Assembly (NCBI GenBank): GCA_037446115.1
Contig: JBBIJF010000034.1
Span: forward strand, 1 to 44,343
Origin: JANWXD01 sp037446115
Lineage (GTDB): Bacteria; Acidobacteriota; Terriglobia; Bryobacterales; Bryobacteraceae
DNA: 44,343 nucleotides
Direction: 5' to 3'
Under the pieces are notes generated by a model, which was not told the origin of the DNA, searched no databases, and worked only from the letters and a program-made list of their open reading frames with translations. Positions 1-8,679 of this stretch are shown here, piece by piece. The translations under genes and the position numbers were made by a program. Position 1 is the stretch's first letter. Every line of letters starts with the position of its first letter.

Positions 1-702
1 TTGCGCACCCACACAAAATACGGCGAAAACACCCTGTATCTGTTGACCGAAGCATACCGCCTGCTGCGGCAAGCCCCGGAGGCGCAGCGTGCTTTTACGG
101 AGCTGGCCTCCCGCTATCCGGATTCGGCTTTTCTGCACAAGCTCCTCGGCATGGCCTACGATTCCCAGCAGCGATACCGGGAGGCCAAGGAGGAGTTCTT
201 GGCAGCACTGCGTGCGAACCCCTCCATGGCGGAGATCCGCTTCGCCATCGGATTTCTCCATCTGAAACAACATCAGCTCGACGAAGCCCGTTCGTGGCTG
301 GAAAAGGAACTGGAGGTTCAGCCTTGCTATGCGCCGGCTCTCTATGGGCTGGGCGAAGTCGAGCGGCGGGGTGGCAACGCGGCTCAGGCTGAGCGCTACT
401 ACCGCAGGTCGCTCGCGTGCGACCGCAGCTTCGCAGACGCCTATTTCGGACTCGGGATGGTGCTGGAGGAACAGGGACGCACGGCGGAAGCACTGCAGAT
501 GTACCGTGAAGTGGTCCGCAGAAGCCCCAACAAGGCCGCGGCCCGCTACCGCCTGGCTCGCCTGCTGTCGCAAACCGGGCGGAACGAAGAAGCCCGCCGG
601 GAGTTTGAAAAGGTCAAGCAGGCTCAGGCCGAAAAGGTGGAACAAGCGATCGAGGCCTTGAGACCGAAGGAGAGCGCTTCGGAAACCATCCTACCCCGGT
701 GA
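1..702 (+). CDS. TPR-repeat protein, C-terminal part
   Basis: The reading frame is open from the first base of the window, so the true start probably lies upstream and this is the C-terminal part of a longer protein. The 233 visible residues form back-to-back tetratricopeptide repeats of about 34 residues, with typical helix-pair signatures such as LLGMAYDSQQRYREAKEEF, LYGLGEVERRGGNAAQAERY and YFGLGMVLEEQGRTAEALQM. The last 25 residues are charged and helical. TPR arrays are protein-interaction scaffolds; the partner cannot be deduced. The gene converges on the outer-membrane-barrel gene, with 65 bases between their ends. No catalytic domain is visible. Confidence 0.75.
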   Translation: MRTHTKYGENTLYLLTEAYRLLRQAPEAQRAFTELASRYPDSAFLHKLLGMAYDSQQRYREAKEEFLAALRANPSMAEIRFAIGFLHLKQHQLDEARSWLEKELEVQPCYAPALYGLGEVERRGGNAAQAERYYRRSLACDRSFADAYFGLGMVLEEQGRTAEALQMYREVVRRSPNKAAARYRLARLLSQTGRNEEARREFEKVKQAQAEKVEQAIEALRPKESASETILPR

Positions 703-767
703 TCCCGAGCCGCACGCGCAGAGCCCGGCCGGGATTGAGCGAATCCGTCAGACGCTATAGAACTTTC

Positions 768-1979
768 TCAGAAGTTGTATCGCAGCGCCAGGACGGCGTG
801 GGAGTTGCGGCGGTATTGGCCGAGAAAATCCCCCGGCGCGCCGCGCACCAACGTAAAGCCGGCCGTGGCGCGCCAGTGGGCGCCGAGTAGCTGCGAGTAC
901 TCCAACTTGAGCCACACGCCGTCACCGTTGCGGCGTACGGCGCCCTCGAACGCCACACTCCGGTTGGCGTCAATCGTGTAAGCGGCGCGCCCCAGGAACG
1001 CCCGCGTCAGGCCCCGATCGGGTGCGAACTCGACCGGACTGCGGCGCCGCGTCATCCACTCGCCCGCATAACCGCCCACGAAAAACCATTCGCCGGACTG
1101 CCGCTCCGCCTGCAGGACGTACTGCACATACTCATCGGCTCGGCCCGCAGGCGAAAGGAACCAGGCTGCTTCGGTCTTGAGGGTGAGCCAGCGCAGCGGC
1201 ACGGCGGCATCTGCGCCATACATCCGGAGCTTCGGGTAAAAGCGCACCACCGCCAGGCGCGCGGATGCGAAGCTTCCCTCCAGAAGCGGCAGGTGGTTGA
1301 ATCCTTCGTAAAACGAGAGGGAGTACTCGAAGCCACGGGCCACGTGGTTCCATCGCAGCCCGAACTGAGGGCCGCCCGGGAAACGGGCGCCGCCGTCATC
1401 AACCGGAATCGCTCGGAGCGCCTCGGGCAGCACGACCCAGCGCTGATGGAGCAGCGGGATGCGGCTGGGAGTGAAGCGCGGCGTAAACACCGCATCCAGG
1501 GTATGGCCCTGCCGTTCCCAGGTGAGCCTGGCCGCTGTCACCGCCAGGAACTCGTTGTCCACGACCGCAAGGAAGTCGCGCGGTGCGAAGCGGTCAGTGG
1601 GATTCAGGACGTCCGTCTTGCCCCAGCGGATGAACTGCCGGCCGAACTCGGCCGTCCAGCCGCCGCGGCTCGCCGCTACGCTGAAGCGCCGGAGCGCGAA
1701 GGCGGGACGCTGCCGCTCGCGGTCCCAGAAGGAAACACTCCAGCGGCGCGCCGTCTGGTGGTGGCTGTCGGTCTGTGCGTCGAGCGCCGCGGCCGCACGC
1801 AACCAGCCGGAAATCTTGAAGAAGGCTTCGTAGCGGATGCGGCCTTCGGCTACGGCGCGCCCGCGGTCATTGGCAGCGACCTGCGGATAGAGCACCGTGC
1901 GCAGTTCCCAGAAACCGCGCTGGCTGAAATCCGCGCCCAGCAAGGGCCCGGCCAGCATCGTGAAGATCCAGCGTTTCAT
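768..1979 (-). CDS. Outer-membrane beta-barrel protein of an ABC/LolA operon
   Basis: 403 residues with a short signal peptide (MKRWIFTMLAGPLLGA), many alternating hydrophobic/polar strands rich in aromatics, and a terminal LALRYNF whose last Phe fits the barrel-assembly signature. The segment FIRWGKTDVLNPTDRF resembles the plug/strand region of DUF1302-like porins that travel with lipid-export systems; this is a family resemblance, not a firm assignment. Its ATG overlaps the stop of the LolA-like gene in an ATGA motif, so the two are translationally coupled. It is the last gene of the four-gene minus-strand operon. The inferred role is the outer-membrane end of the pathway begun by the ABC transporter. 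The cargo is unknown. Confidence 0.7.
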   Translation of the reverse strand: MKRWIFTMLAGPLLGADFSQRGFWELRTVLYPQVAANDRGRAVAEGRIRYEAFFKISGWLRAAAALDAQTDSHHQTARRWSVSFWDRERQRPAFALRRFSVAASRGGWTAEFGRQFIRWGKTDVLNPTDRFAPRDFLAVVDNEFLAVTAARLTWERQGHTLDAVFTPRFTPSRIPLLHQRWVVLPEALRAIPVDDGGARFPGGPQFGLRWNHVARGFEYSLSFYEGFNHLPLLEGSFASARLAVVRFYPKLRMYGADAAVPLRWLTLKTEAAWFLSPAGRADEYVQYVLQAERQSGEWFFVGGYAGEWMTRRRSPVEFAPDRGLTRAFLGRAAYTIDANRSVAFEGAVRRNGDGVWLKLEYSQLLGAHWRATAGFTLVRGAPGDFLGQYRRNSHAVLALRYNF

Positions 1980-2737
1980 GACTCACGCCGCAGGGCCTGG
2001 AGAGTAAACTCGTCGTCGCTGAGCTTCACGTTGTACTCCAGTTTGTCCAGCCGCAGCACGGTGCGGCTGTTGCGGGTGAAATCGGTCACCTCCAGCCGGC
2101 GCGCGGTCCAGATGCCCTGCACGGGCTGCAAATCGAGGTAGCGGACGCGCCGGATCAAACGCTGCCCCTTGTAGCCTTCCATCTGCGCCCAGGCATAATT
2201 GTCCTTGCGAATCCACAAAAGGGAGCGCGTGTACTGCGAAGCCCGCGTCTTCTTCGGTGACGCTTCGATTTTCCAGCAAGCGGCCCCCTCGAGTTGCTCT
2301 TCCCCAAGCAGCCGGAAGTCGAACTGGTCCACATCGCGCTCTTCGAGATCCTCGAAGCTGAAGTCCGTTCCGAAAAAGCGCGTGGAGCGATCCTGGAGTG
2401 CGATGCGCCGCTCGCGTTGCAGCGCCGGCGTCCACATCCATTGGTCCGAAGCGCGATCGGGGTGGTTGTGGATGAGCAGCGCCACTCCCTTGACTTCCGG
2501 CGGCGCCGTGAACCGAAGCACGGCTTTACTGGATCCGTGGGAGCCCAGCCGTTCGTAGCGCCAGCGTTTGGTGGCGATCCTGCCTCTGTTTCCGATCACC
2601 TCCAGCGTGCCTTCGTAGCGCTGCGATTCGGCCCGGGTGCGGCGCTGGGCCTCTTCGACGATGGAGCGCGCCTCCTGGGCCCCCAGCATCGCAGCAAAGA
2701 CCGGCGGCAGGCATAGAAGCGCCGTGGACCTACTCAT
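1976..2737 (-). CDS. LolA-like outer-membrane lipoprotein-sorting protein
   Basis: 253 residues with a signal peptide ending near MLGAQ. The mature protein has the half-barrel pattern of the LolA-like 'outer membrane lipoprotein-sorting protein' family: RYEGTLEVIGNRG near residue 40, KGVALLIHNHPDRASDQW near 82, TRFFGTDFSFEDLEERD near 120, and a late SRTVLRLDKLEYN strand. Such proteins bind acyl chains or lipoproteins in the periplasm. The start (ATG at 2737) overlaps the end of the permease gene by 8 bp and the stop overlaps the next ATG by 4 bp. Placed between an FtsX-type ABC permease and an outer-membrane barrel, it is likely the periplasmic shuttle. It is not the housekeeping lolA by context. 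Confidence 0.8.
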   Translation of the reverse strand: MSRSTALLCLPPVFAAMLGAQEARSIVEEAQRRTRAESQRYEGTLEVIGNRGRIATKRWRYERLGSHGSSKAVLRFTAPPEVKGVALLIHNHPDRASDQWMWTPALQRERRIALQDRSTRFFGTDFSFEDLEERDVDQFDFRLLGEEQLEGAACWKIEASPKKTRASQYTRSLLWIRKDNYAWAQMEGYKGQRLIRRVRYLDLQPVQGIWTARRLEVTDFTRNSRTVLRLDKLEYNVKLSDDEFTLQALRRES

Positions 2738-5279
2738 ATTCCAGTGCCTCCACGAGTCGCCCGCGGACGGCTTTTTCGGACGGCCAGAGGGCGGAAACCA
2801 GCGCGATCAGGAGCATGCCCGGGATCAGCAGTCCCGCAATCCTCCATGGGTACTGGTAATCAATTCGCAGGCCCGCTACCCGATGCACCATCTCCACCGT
2901 GTAGTAAAGATTTACGGCGCCGAGCGCGAGGCCGAGCACGAGCCCGATCAGGGCGATGCCAACGGCCTCCATCCATACGGTGTGGCGCACTTGGCGGCGC
3001 AGCCCACCCACCGACTGCAGCACGCCCAGTTCGCGCCGCCGGTCCGTGATGGAAACCGTCAGCGTGTTGACAATGCCCAGCACTGCCACGAGCACCGCCA
3101 CGGCAATCTGGTTGTAAGTCATTCCGAACCACTGATCCGTGAGCCGCACGATCTCCCGGCGCACTTCGGCGTTCTCGAGCACGAAAAGCCGATGGCGCGC
3201 TGCGAATTTCTCGAGAATCCGCCGCTTGACCTCCTGAGGGGAAAAGCCGGGCCTGAGATAGACGCGCAGCACGTCCGCCGTGTCGTCCTGCCACCAGCGG
3301 CGGTAGACCTCACGGTCGATCAGAACACTGCCTTGCTGGTCGGTGTAATCCCGGGTGATGCCCACCACGGGCAGTCGCAACATCCCCCGGGGCGAGGGCA
3401 GCTCCACGACTTCCCCGAGGCGGACGCCGCGCAGGTCGGCGAAGTTGTCGGAAACGATGACGCCCCGTCCTCGGGCGGTCAGGCGATACATCTCATCGAG
3501 CTTGCCTTGCATGACGATACGCCTGACTTTGCCGGCGAGCTTCTCCACTTCCGCGGCCACGACGGAGACGGGCACACCGCGGAAGATTACGCGCGCGTGG
3601 CGCACGACCTGTACCTGCTCGACGCCTTCGATGTGCTCAAGCTCTCGGGCGAACGCGGCCGGGAAGGTGAAATTCCGCTGCGAGATGCTGCCGGAAGCGG
3701 TCACGAACAGATCGGGATTGAGCACCTGGTCCATCCACTCGGTGACGGAGTCGTAAATGGCGCCGGCCATGCCGCCGAATCCGATGACCATGGCGAGGGA
3801 AAGCATCAGCGCGGCCACTGTGGCCGAGGTGCGGCGGGGTGCGTGAATGAGACTGTCGGCGGCGAGCGTACCTTCGACCGGGCGCAGCCAGCGCAGCAGC
3901 GGCCGCAGCAGTTTCGAAAGCCACAGTGAGAGTGCCGGCGCCAGCAGGATGGCGGTGAGGACCGCCAGCAGATAGCCGGCGTAGAACACTTCCGCGGTGT
4001 CTCCTACCACCAGGCAAACCAGTGCGGCCGCCAGTGACGCCGCCGCGGCCAGCCGCCGCGTTCGGTTTTCTCCGGCGGTCAGCACCTGGTACTTGCCTTT
4101 TTGGAGGGCTTGAACCGGATCCACCCGCGCCGCGGCACGGCTCGGAATCCAAGCGGCGACGACACTGGCAACGACCCCGAGGGCAGCTCCGGCAGCAACC
4201 AGAGAAGTGCTGAGTTCTGCCGCTTCGATATTCTGCGGCACGCCGTACACATCCTGGAGTAGTGCGCCGATATAAGCTGCGCTGAACCTTGCCAGGACGC
4301 CGCCAAGCAGGATGCCGGCGGCAGCCCCCGCGCCGCCGAGCATGGCGCTCTCCACCAGAAACAGACCCCGAATCTGCGCCTGCGTGGCGCCGAGGGCGCG
4401 CAAGATGCCGATCTCGTTGCGCCGTTCGGAGACGGCGATCTGGAAGGAGTTATAAATCATGAACATCCCGATGAAGAGGGCGAAGAGGCTGGAGATGTTC
4501 ATGGTGACGGTGTAACCGCGGAGCATGGATTCGAAGTGCTGGCCTCTTGCTCCCGGAGGCTCCACTTCAAAGCCGGGCCCGAGCGCGGCCTGTAACGCCT
4601 GTCGGCACCGCTCGACCGGGATGCCTTCGCGCACGCCGACGTCGATGCGGTCGAAGCGGCGCCCTCGGCCAAGCATCTTCTGCGCCGCGTAGACGTCCAT
4701 GACCGCCACGTTGCCTCCGAACGCCCTGCCGAATCCCCCGGGGCGCATGATACCCCGCACGACAAATTCCTTGGGGCCCTCCATGGTCATCAGCGAAAGC
4801 CGGCTGCCGATGGCGAGGCGGTTGCGCGCGGCAAACTCCCGCGTGACGATCAGCGAGTCGGGCTGTGCCAGGAACACGAGCGGGTCCTCGATGATGGCCT
4901 CCTCGCCGCTTTCCAGGTCGTACTGGCGCAGACTGCGGTCCCCGGTCATGTCCACTCCCAGGATCAGCAGGCTGCCCTGAGCCGCAAGACCCGTGTCCAC
5001 GACCGCTTCGATCACGGGAACCGCGACCTGCACCTCAGGCAGACTCTGGACGCGCTCGAGAATCTCCTCGGGAAAACCGAATCCGCCGGCCGTGACCTGG
5101 AGCTGGGCAGAACCCGCGATCTGGTTCACGGTACGCTGGAAGGCCCCGAGGATGGCGCGATTGGCCGAATGCATCGCCACGAAGACGGCCACCCCTAAGG
5201 CGATCCCGGCGACGGTCAGGCAGGTGCGCAGCACATGCTTGCGCGCGTACGGCCAGCCGATCAGACGCGCCAGTCTCAC
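2730..5279 (-). CDS. ABC transporter permease, double FtsX/MacB type
   Basis: 849 residues with the duplicated LolC/E- or MacB-like layout. A first membrane segment (about residues 17-40) is followed by a MacB-type periplasmic domain. FtsX domain 1 comes next, with the cytoplasmic signature SERRNEIGILRALGATQAQI, then a central membrane bundle. A second periplasmic domain and FtsX domain 2 follow, with DRRRELGVLQSVGGLRRQV near the C-terminus. Two full FtsX halves in one chain mean a single polypeptide could form the whole membrane part. The start is GTG at 5279, and GTGA overlaps the stop of the ATPase gene, indicating coupled translation. Family knowledge suggests mechanotransmission-type extraction of lipids or lipoproteins rather than classical import. 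Confidence 0.9.
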   Translation of the reverse strand: MRLARLIGWPYARKHVLRTCLTVAGIALGVAVFVAMHSANRAILGAFQRTVNQIAGSAQLQVTAGGFGFPEEILERVQSLPEVQVAVPVIEAVVDTGLAAQGSLLILGVDMTGDRSLRQYDLESGEEAIIEDPLVFLAQPDSLIVTREFAARNRLAIGSRLSLMTMEGPKEFVVRGIMRPGGFGRAFGGNVAVMDVYAAQKMLGRGRRFDRIDVGVREGIPVERCRQALQAALGPGFEVEPPGARGQHFESMLRGYTVTMNISSLFALFIGMFMIYNSFQIAVSERRNEIGILRALGATQAQIRGLFLVESAMLGGAGAAAGILLGGVLARFSAAYIGALLQDVYGVPQNIEAAELSTSLVAAGAALGVVASVVAAWIPSRAAARVDPVQALQKGKYQVLTAGENRTRRLAAAASLAAALVCLVVGDTAEVFYAGYLLAVLTAILLAPALSLWLSKLLRPLLRWLRPVEGTLAADSLIHAPRRTSATVAALMLSLAMVIGFGGMAGAIYDSVTEWMDQVLNPDLFVTASGSISQRNFTFPAAFARELEHIEGVEQVQVVRHARVIFRGVPVSVVAAEVEKLAGKVRRIVMQGKLDEMYRLTARGRGVIVSDNFADLRGVRLGEVVELPSPRGMLRLPVVGITRDYTDQQGSVLIDREVYRRWWQDDTADVLRVYLRPGFSPQEVKRRILEKFAARHRLFVLENAEVRREIVRLTDQWFGMTYNQIAVAVLVAVLGIVNTLTVSITDRRRELGVLQSVGGLRRQVRHTVWMEAVGIALIGLVLGLALGAVNLYYTVEMVHRVAGLRIDYQYPWRIAGLLIPGMLLIALVSALWPSEKAVRGRLVEALEYE

Positions 5280-5950
5280 TGCCGGCGGTCCTCCACGATG
5301 CGGCCGTCTCGCAGCGTGATGAGGCGGGGACAGGTTGCCGCAATCTGGGTGTCGTGGGTCACGATGAGCACCGTGGAGCCCAGGCGGCGGTGCAAATCAT
5401 GGATGAGCGACAGGATTTCCGCGCCGGTGCGCGAGTCCAGGTTGCCGGTGGGTTCGTCGGCCAGCAGGATGGGTGGATAGACTGCAAGCGCCCGCGCAAT
5501 CGCCACGCGCTGGCGCTCCCCTCCGGAAAGCTCCTCCGGAAGATGTTCGAGCCGCGCGCTGAGCCCAACCAGCTCCAGCAGCTCGCGGGCCCGCGCTTCG
5601 GTCTTTTTCTTCGGCCAGCCCCGCAGGTGCAACGGCAGCGCCACGTTCTCAAGGCACGACAGTGTGGGAAGCAGATTGAAGAACTGGAAAATAAACCCGA
5701 TTTTGTCGCGGCGGACGCGGGTCAGCTCGTCGTCGGAGATGCCGTTCAGGCGGACTCCGTCGATGACGATCTCGCCCGCCGTGGGACGATCCAGTCCCCC
5801 GATCAGATTCAGCAACGTGGACTTGCCGGACCCGGAGGGTCCGACGATGGCCGCCAGCTCCCCCTTGTCTACGCGAAGGTCCACGCGATCGAGTGCAACG
5901 ACTCTGCGCTTGCCGTCAAAGCATTTGGAAACCTCGATGAGGTCAATCAT
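5276..5950 (-). CDS. ABC transporter ATP-binding protein (LolD/MacB type)
   Basis: 224 residues from the chosen ATG at 5950, which gives the usual family N-terminus (MIDLIEVSKCF). Walker A is GPSGSGKST (37-45), the Q-loop Gln is at 89, the signature is LSGGERQR (141-148), Walker B is ILLADE (161-166) and the switch His is at 199. All catalytic residues are present. In-frame ATGs at 6007 and further upstream would add a tail without family similarity; the chosen start has no clear Shine-Dalgarno sequence, so the ATG at 6007 remains possible. It is the first gene of the operon and overlaps the permease start. It powers the FtsX-type permease. Confidence 0.9.
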   Translation of the reverse strand: MIDLIEVSKCFDGKRRVVALDRVDLRVDKGELAAIVGPSGSGKSTLLNLIGGLDRPTAGEIVIDGVRLNGISDDELTRVRRDKIGFIFQFFNLLPTLSCLENVALPLHLRGWPKKKTEARARELLELVGLSARLEHLPEELSGGERQRVAIARALAVYPPILLADEPTGNLDSRTGAEILSLIHDLHRRLGSTVLIVTHDTQIAATCPRLITLRDGRIVEDRRQ

Positions 5951-6036
5951 CGGCGCGGTACTGGAACGGACTGACCAGGCCGCTGCTGCCGCGTTCCCAC
6001 CTTCCATGATGGCACAGTAGTTTCCCTCTGAGCGTT

Positions 6037-6070
6037 CGCTTGGATTGGACGTGCCGGCGGCACGCAAGCG
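6037..6070. promoter_or_regulatory. Inverted repeat in the divergent promoter region
   Basis: A perfect 13-bp inverted repeat, GTGCCG-G-CGGCAC (6051-6063), is nested inside outer arms CGCTTG (6037-6042) and CAAGCG (6065-6070). It lies between the ABC operon (minus) and the small exported-protein gene (plus), in about 250 bp without a convincing gene. It could be an operator or a leader hairpin of the ABC operon transcript. No T-run follows, so it is not a typical terminator. Confidence 0.35.
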
Positions 6071-6202
6071 AGGCGTGGTCCGGGAGACTTACCCCGTACG
6101 GGCTTAGTACAGAGGCCCGCCGCAACATCGGGTGAAACTCTTGCCTTCGATCCGTGATTGGCCCCAGACTGGGGCTAGCACAGTTTGCTTTCGAGGTGCT
6201 CG

Positions 6203-6607
6203 ATGCGTCAGCTCATGGCAGTGCTTTTGGTTGCGGCGATGCCCGGCTGGGCCCTTTCGCCGAAAGCGAAGCGGCGACTCACGTTCGCCGCGGCAGTGGC
6301 GGCTCAGGTCCTGGATGTGCACAGCTCCGTCGGGCGCCGGGAAGCCAATCCCTTGTTGCGCGGCCCCGACGGCCGTTTCCACTTGGGGCGCGGTGTCGGC
6401 TTGAAAGTGGGAATCCTCGGGGGCCTGCTCGCCGCTCAGGAGCTTCTCCCCGCACGGGAGTGGACCTGGATCAACGTCGGTTATGCCGGAGCGGCGGCGG
6501 GGATTGCCATTCGAAACTACCGTCTCCGCCCGCCCGTCGGCGCGCCTTCGGCCCCTGCGGTCCCTCCGGGCACGACTTCGGTTGGCGGCTGCCCGAACTG
6601 CCCCTAG
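6203..6607 (+). CDS. Small exported or membrane protein of unknown function
   Basis: 134 residues from ATG 6203, chosen because it begins directly with a signal-like segment (MRQLMAVLLVAAMPGWALS). A second hydrophobic stretch follows around LKVGILGGLLAAQELL and a third around INVGYAGAAAGIAIRNY. The motif QVLDVHSSVGRREANPLL resembles the Asp...Glu-Asn-Pro-Leu pattern of small DUF5658-like membrane proteins; this is a weak resemblance. The C-terminus is Pro-rich and ends CPNCP. The stop lies 10 bases before the hydantoinase-like gene, so the two may be co-transcribed. Function not recognised. Confidence 0.6.
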   Translation: MRQLMAVLLVAAMPGWALSPKAKRRLTFAAAVAAQVLDVHSSVGRREANPLLRGPDGRFHLGRGVGLKVGILGGLLAAQELLPAREWTWINVGYAGAAAGIAIRNYRLRPPVGAPSAPAVPPGTTSVGGCPNCP

Positions 6608-6617
6608 AATTGTTGGG

Positions 6618-8522
6618 ATGAGGGTCGGCGTTGACGCCGGAGGAACGTTCACCGACTTTGTCGTTTCCGCCGAAGATGGCCGCTTGCGGATCTTCAAGCT
6701 GCGCTCAGCGCCCGAGAACCCGGCGCGTGTCATCTTGGAAGGCCTGCGCCGCGCGGGAAGGCAGGCCAGCGAGGTGATCCATGGCTCGACCGTTGCCACC
6801 AACGCGCTGCTCGAGCGCAAGGGCGCCCGGACGGCGTTTGTCACGACGGCCGGCTTTGAGGACATCATCGAGATCGGCCGGCAGAACCGTGCCGAACTGT
6901 ATAACCTGACGCCTGGCCCCCGGCGCCTGCTGGTTCCGCCCGAACTGCGCTTCGGCGTCCACGAGCGGACCTACTACGACGGCCGCAGTGCCCGGCGTCC
7001 GGGCCTTTCCGAGCTGCAGCGCCTCCGCAAGAAGCTGCAGCGTGCGGGCGTCGAGGCCGTGGCGATCTGCCTGCTTCATTCCTACCAGAACCCTGCCAAC
7101 GAGCAGCGCGTGGCGCGCCTGCTTCGTCCGGCGGGCTACGTCTGTACTTCCCACGAGATCTGCCCCGAATTCCGTGAATACGAACGCGCCTCGACCACCC
7201 TGCTCAATGCTTACGTCGGGCCGCTGATGGCGGCCTATCTGGCGGAGCTGGCGGCCTGCGGCGCGCCGCTGGCGATCCTCCAATCGAGCGGCGGCTTCAT
7301 GACGGCGGCGGAGGCGTGCCGCCAGCCGGTGCGGACGATTCTCTCCGGTCCCGCAGGGGGTGTGGTGGGAGCGCTCTTCATGGCGAGACAGTCCGGCTTT
7401 GAGCGCGTGCTGGCCTTCGATATGGGCGGCACTTCAACGGACGTGAGTCTCGCCGAAGGCAAGCCGCGCCAAACGGCGGAAGGCCGCATCGAAAACTTCC
7501 CGATCCGGGTCCCGATGCTGGATATTCACACCGTAGGGGCGGGCGGGGGCTCGATCGCGAGAGTGGACGAGGGCGGGCTGCTGCGTGTGGGACCTGAGAG
7601 CGCGGGCGCAGACCCCGGTCCGGCGTGCTATGGGGTCGGAGAACTGCCGACGGTTACGGATGCCCACGTCGTACTCGGCCGCATTGCGCCTGGGCAGTTC
7701 TTGGGGGGAGAGATCAGAATTGACCCGGCAAGGTCGGTACGTGCGCTCGAAACACTCGCCAGACGGCTCGGCCTCCGCCTTACGGAAGCGGCGGAAGGCA
7801 TTTTGCGTGTGGCGAACGGCAACATGCAACGGGCTATCCGTGTTGTCTCGGTCGAGCGCGGCTACGACCCGCGCGATTTTGCTCTGGTGGCTTTTGGCGG
7901 CTGCGGCGGGCTGCATGCCTGCGAACTGGCCGAGGCGCTCGGCATCCGCACGGTAGTCGTCCCTCGCTATGCGGAGGCGCTTTCGGCGCTTGGCATGCTG
8001 GTGGCGGACCGGGTGCGGGACTACGCTTGCGCCGTGCTCGGCCGGACGGAGTACGAGGAGCGCTTCGCCGAACTGGAGCGCCGGGCAGGAGCGGAACTGC
8101 CGGGCGCGCGGCTGGAGCGGCTGGCCGATCTGCGATACGTGGGCCAGAGCTACGAACTGACAGTGCCTTGGAACGCGCGGAATCCGGCGGCGCCGTTTCA
8201 CAGAGCGCACCAACGCGAATACGGATATGCGACTCCGGAACGTCCGGTGGAAGTTGTTACGATCCGGCTTCGGGCGACGCTTCCTCGGCCGAAACCGAAA
8301 CTCGAACCGCTTCCGCGCGCCGGCGCGCAGATGCCAACCGTCCGGCGGGTCCATGTGGCTGGCAGGTGGCGCCGGGTTGCGGTTTACAGGCGTGAACAAG
8401 CTCCGCGCCGGACAACCGCCGGCCCTGCCCTGGTACTGGACTACGGTGCCACGACTCTGGTTCCCCCCGGCTGGGTCTTCCAAGTGGATCGAGTGGGCAA
8501 TTTGATCGTACGAGCCCGTTAG
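6618..8522 (+). CDS. Hydantoinase/oxoprolinase subunit A-like protein
   Basis: 634 residues from ATG 6618, which starts right at the phosphate-binding strand MRVGVDAGGTFTDFVV of the HyuA N-terminal domain. The motif HGSTVATNALLERKG follows near residue 55, and the second ASKHA-type motif LAFDMGGTSTDVSL lies near 265. AGADPGPACYG near 330 is also diagnostic. Family members hydrolyse 5-oxoproline, N-methylhydantoin or related cyclic amides with ATP, or act in acetone carboxylase, normally with a B subunit. No B-subunit gene is adjacent: the next gene is a TonB receptor 157 bases away and the upstream gene is a small exported protein. The partner is either elsewhere or absent, and the substrate is unknown. 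Confidence 0.85.
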   Translation: MRVGVDAGGTFTDFVVSAEDGRLRIFKLRSAPENPARVILEGLRRAGRQASEVIHGSTVATNALLERKGARTAFVTTAGFEDIIEIGRQNRAELYNLTPGPRRLLVPPELRFGVHERTYYDGRSARRPGLSELQRLRKKLQRAGVEAVAICLLHSYQNPANEQRVARLLRPAGYVCTSHEICPEFREYERASTTLLNAYVGPLMAAYLAELAACGAPLAILQSSGGFMTAAEACRQPVRTILSGPAGGVVGALFMARQSGFERVLAFDMGGTSTDVSLAEGKPRQTAEGRIENFPIRVPMLDIHTVGAGGGSIARVDEGGLLRVGPESAGADPGPACYGVGELPTVTDAHVVLGRIAPGQFLGGEIRIDPARSVRALETLARRLGLRLTEAAEGILRVANGNMQRAIRVVSVERGYDPRDFALVAFGGCGGLHACELAEALGIRTVVVPRYAEALSALGMLVADRVRDYACAVLGRTEYEERFAELERRAGAELPGARLERLADLRYVGQSYELTVPWNARNPAAPFHRAHQREYGYATPERPVEVVTIRLRATLPRPKPKLEPLPRAGAQMPTVRRVHVAGRWRRVAVYRREQAPRRTTAGPALVLDYGATTLVPPGWVFQVDRVGNLIVRAR

Positions 8523-8604
8523 CCTCCGGGGTCGGCTCAACAAGATACCCGAAACGAAATTCCACGGGCCGCCACCACAAAAGCCTTGCGTCACGACGGT
8601 TACC

Positions 8605-8635
8605 GGAACTGTTCCCGGACCGTTCGGAACCTTCC
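8605..8635. promoter_or_regulatory. Candidate operator, copy 1 (paired GAAC/GTTC palindromes)
   Basis: A perfect palindrome GGAAC-T-GTTCC (8605-8615) is followed by a second one, GTTC-G-GAAC (8622-8630), then CTTCC. The same arrangement, with the same right half and trailing CCTTCC, occurs at 15720-15753. It lies 45 bases upstream of the first TonB receptor gene. The centres of the two palindromes are 16 bases apart here and 15 in the other copy, consistent with dimer binding on one face over about 1.5 helical turns. It is probably the site of the winged-helix regulator encoded at 14392-15705. Confidence 0.5.
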
Positions 8636-8679
8636 GTCCCCGGGCCCGCCGGTGGGAACATCGGGGCCGGGGTTTGAAC

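Noticed and set aside
2637..3929. Plus-strand open frame of 430 codons
   Set aside because: Antisense to the FtsX permease; His/Asp-rich low-complexity translation and no family.
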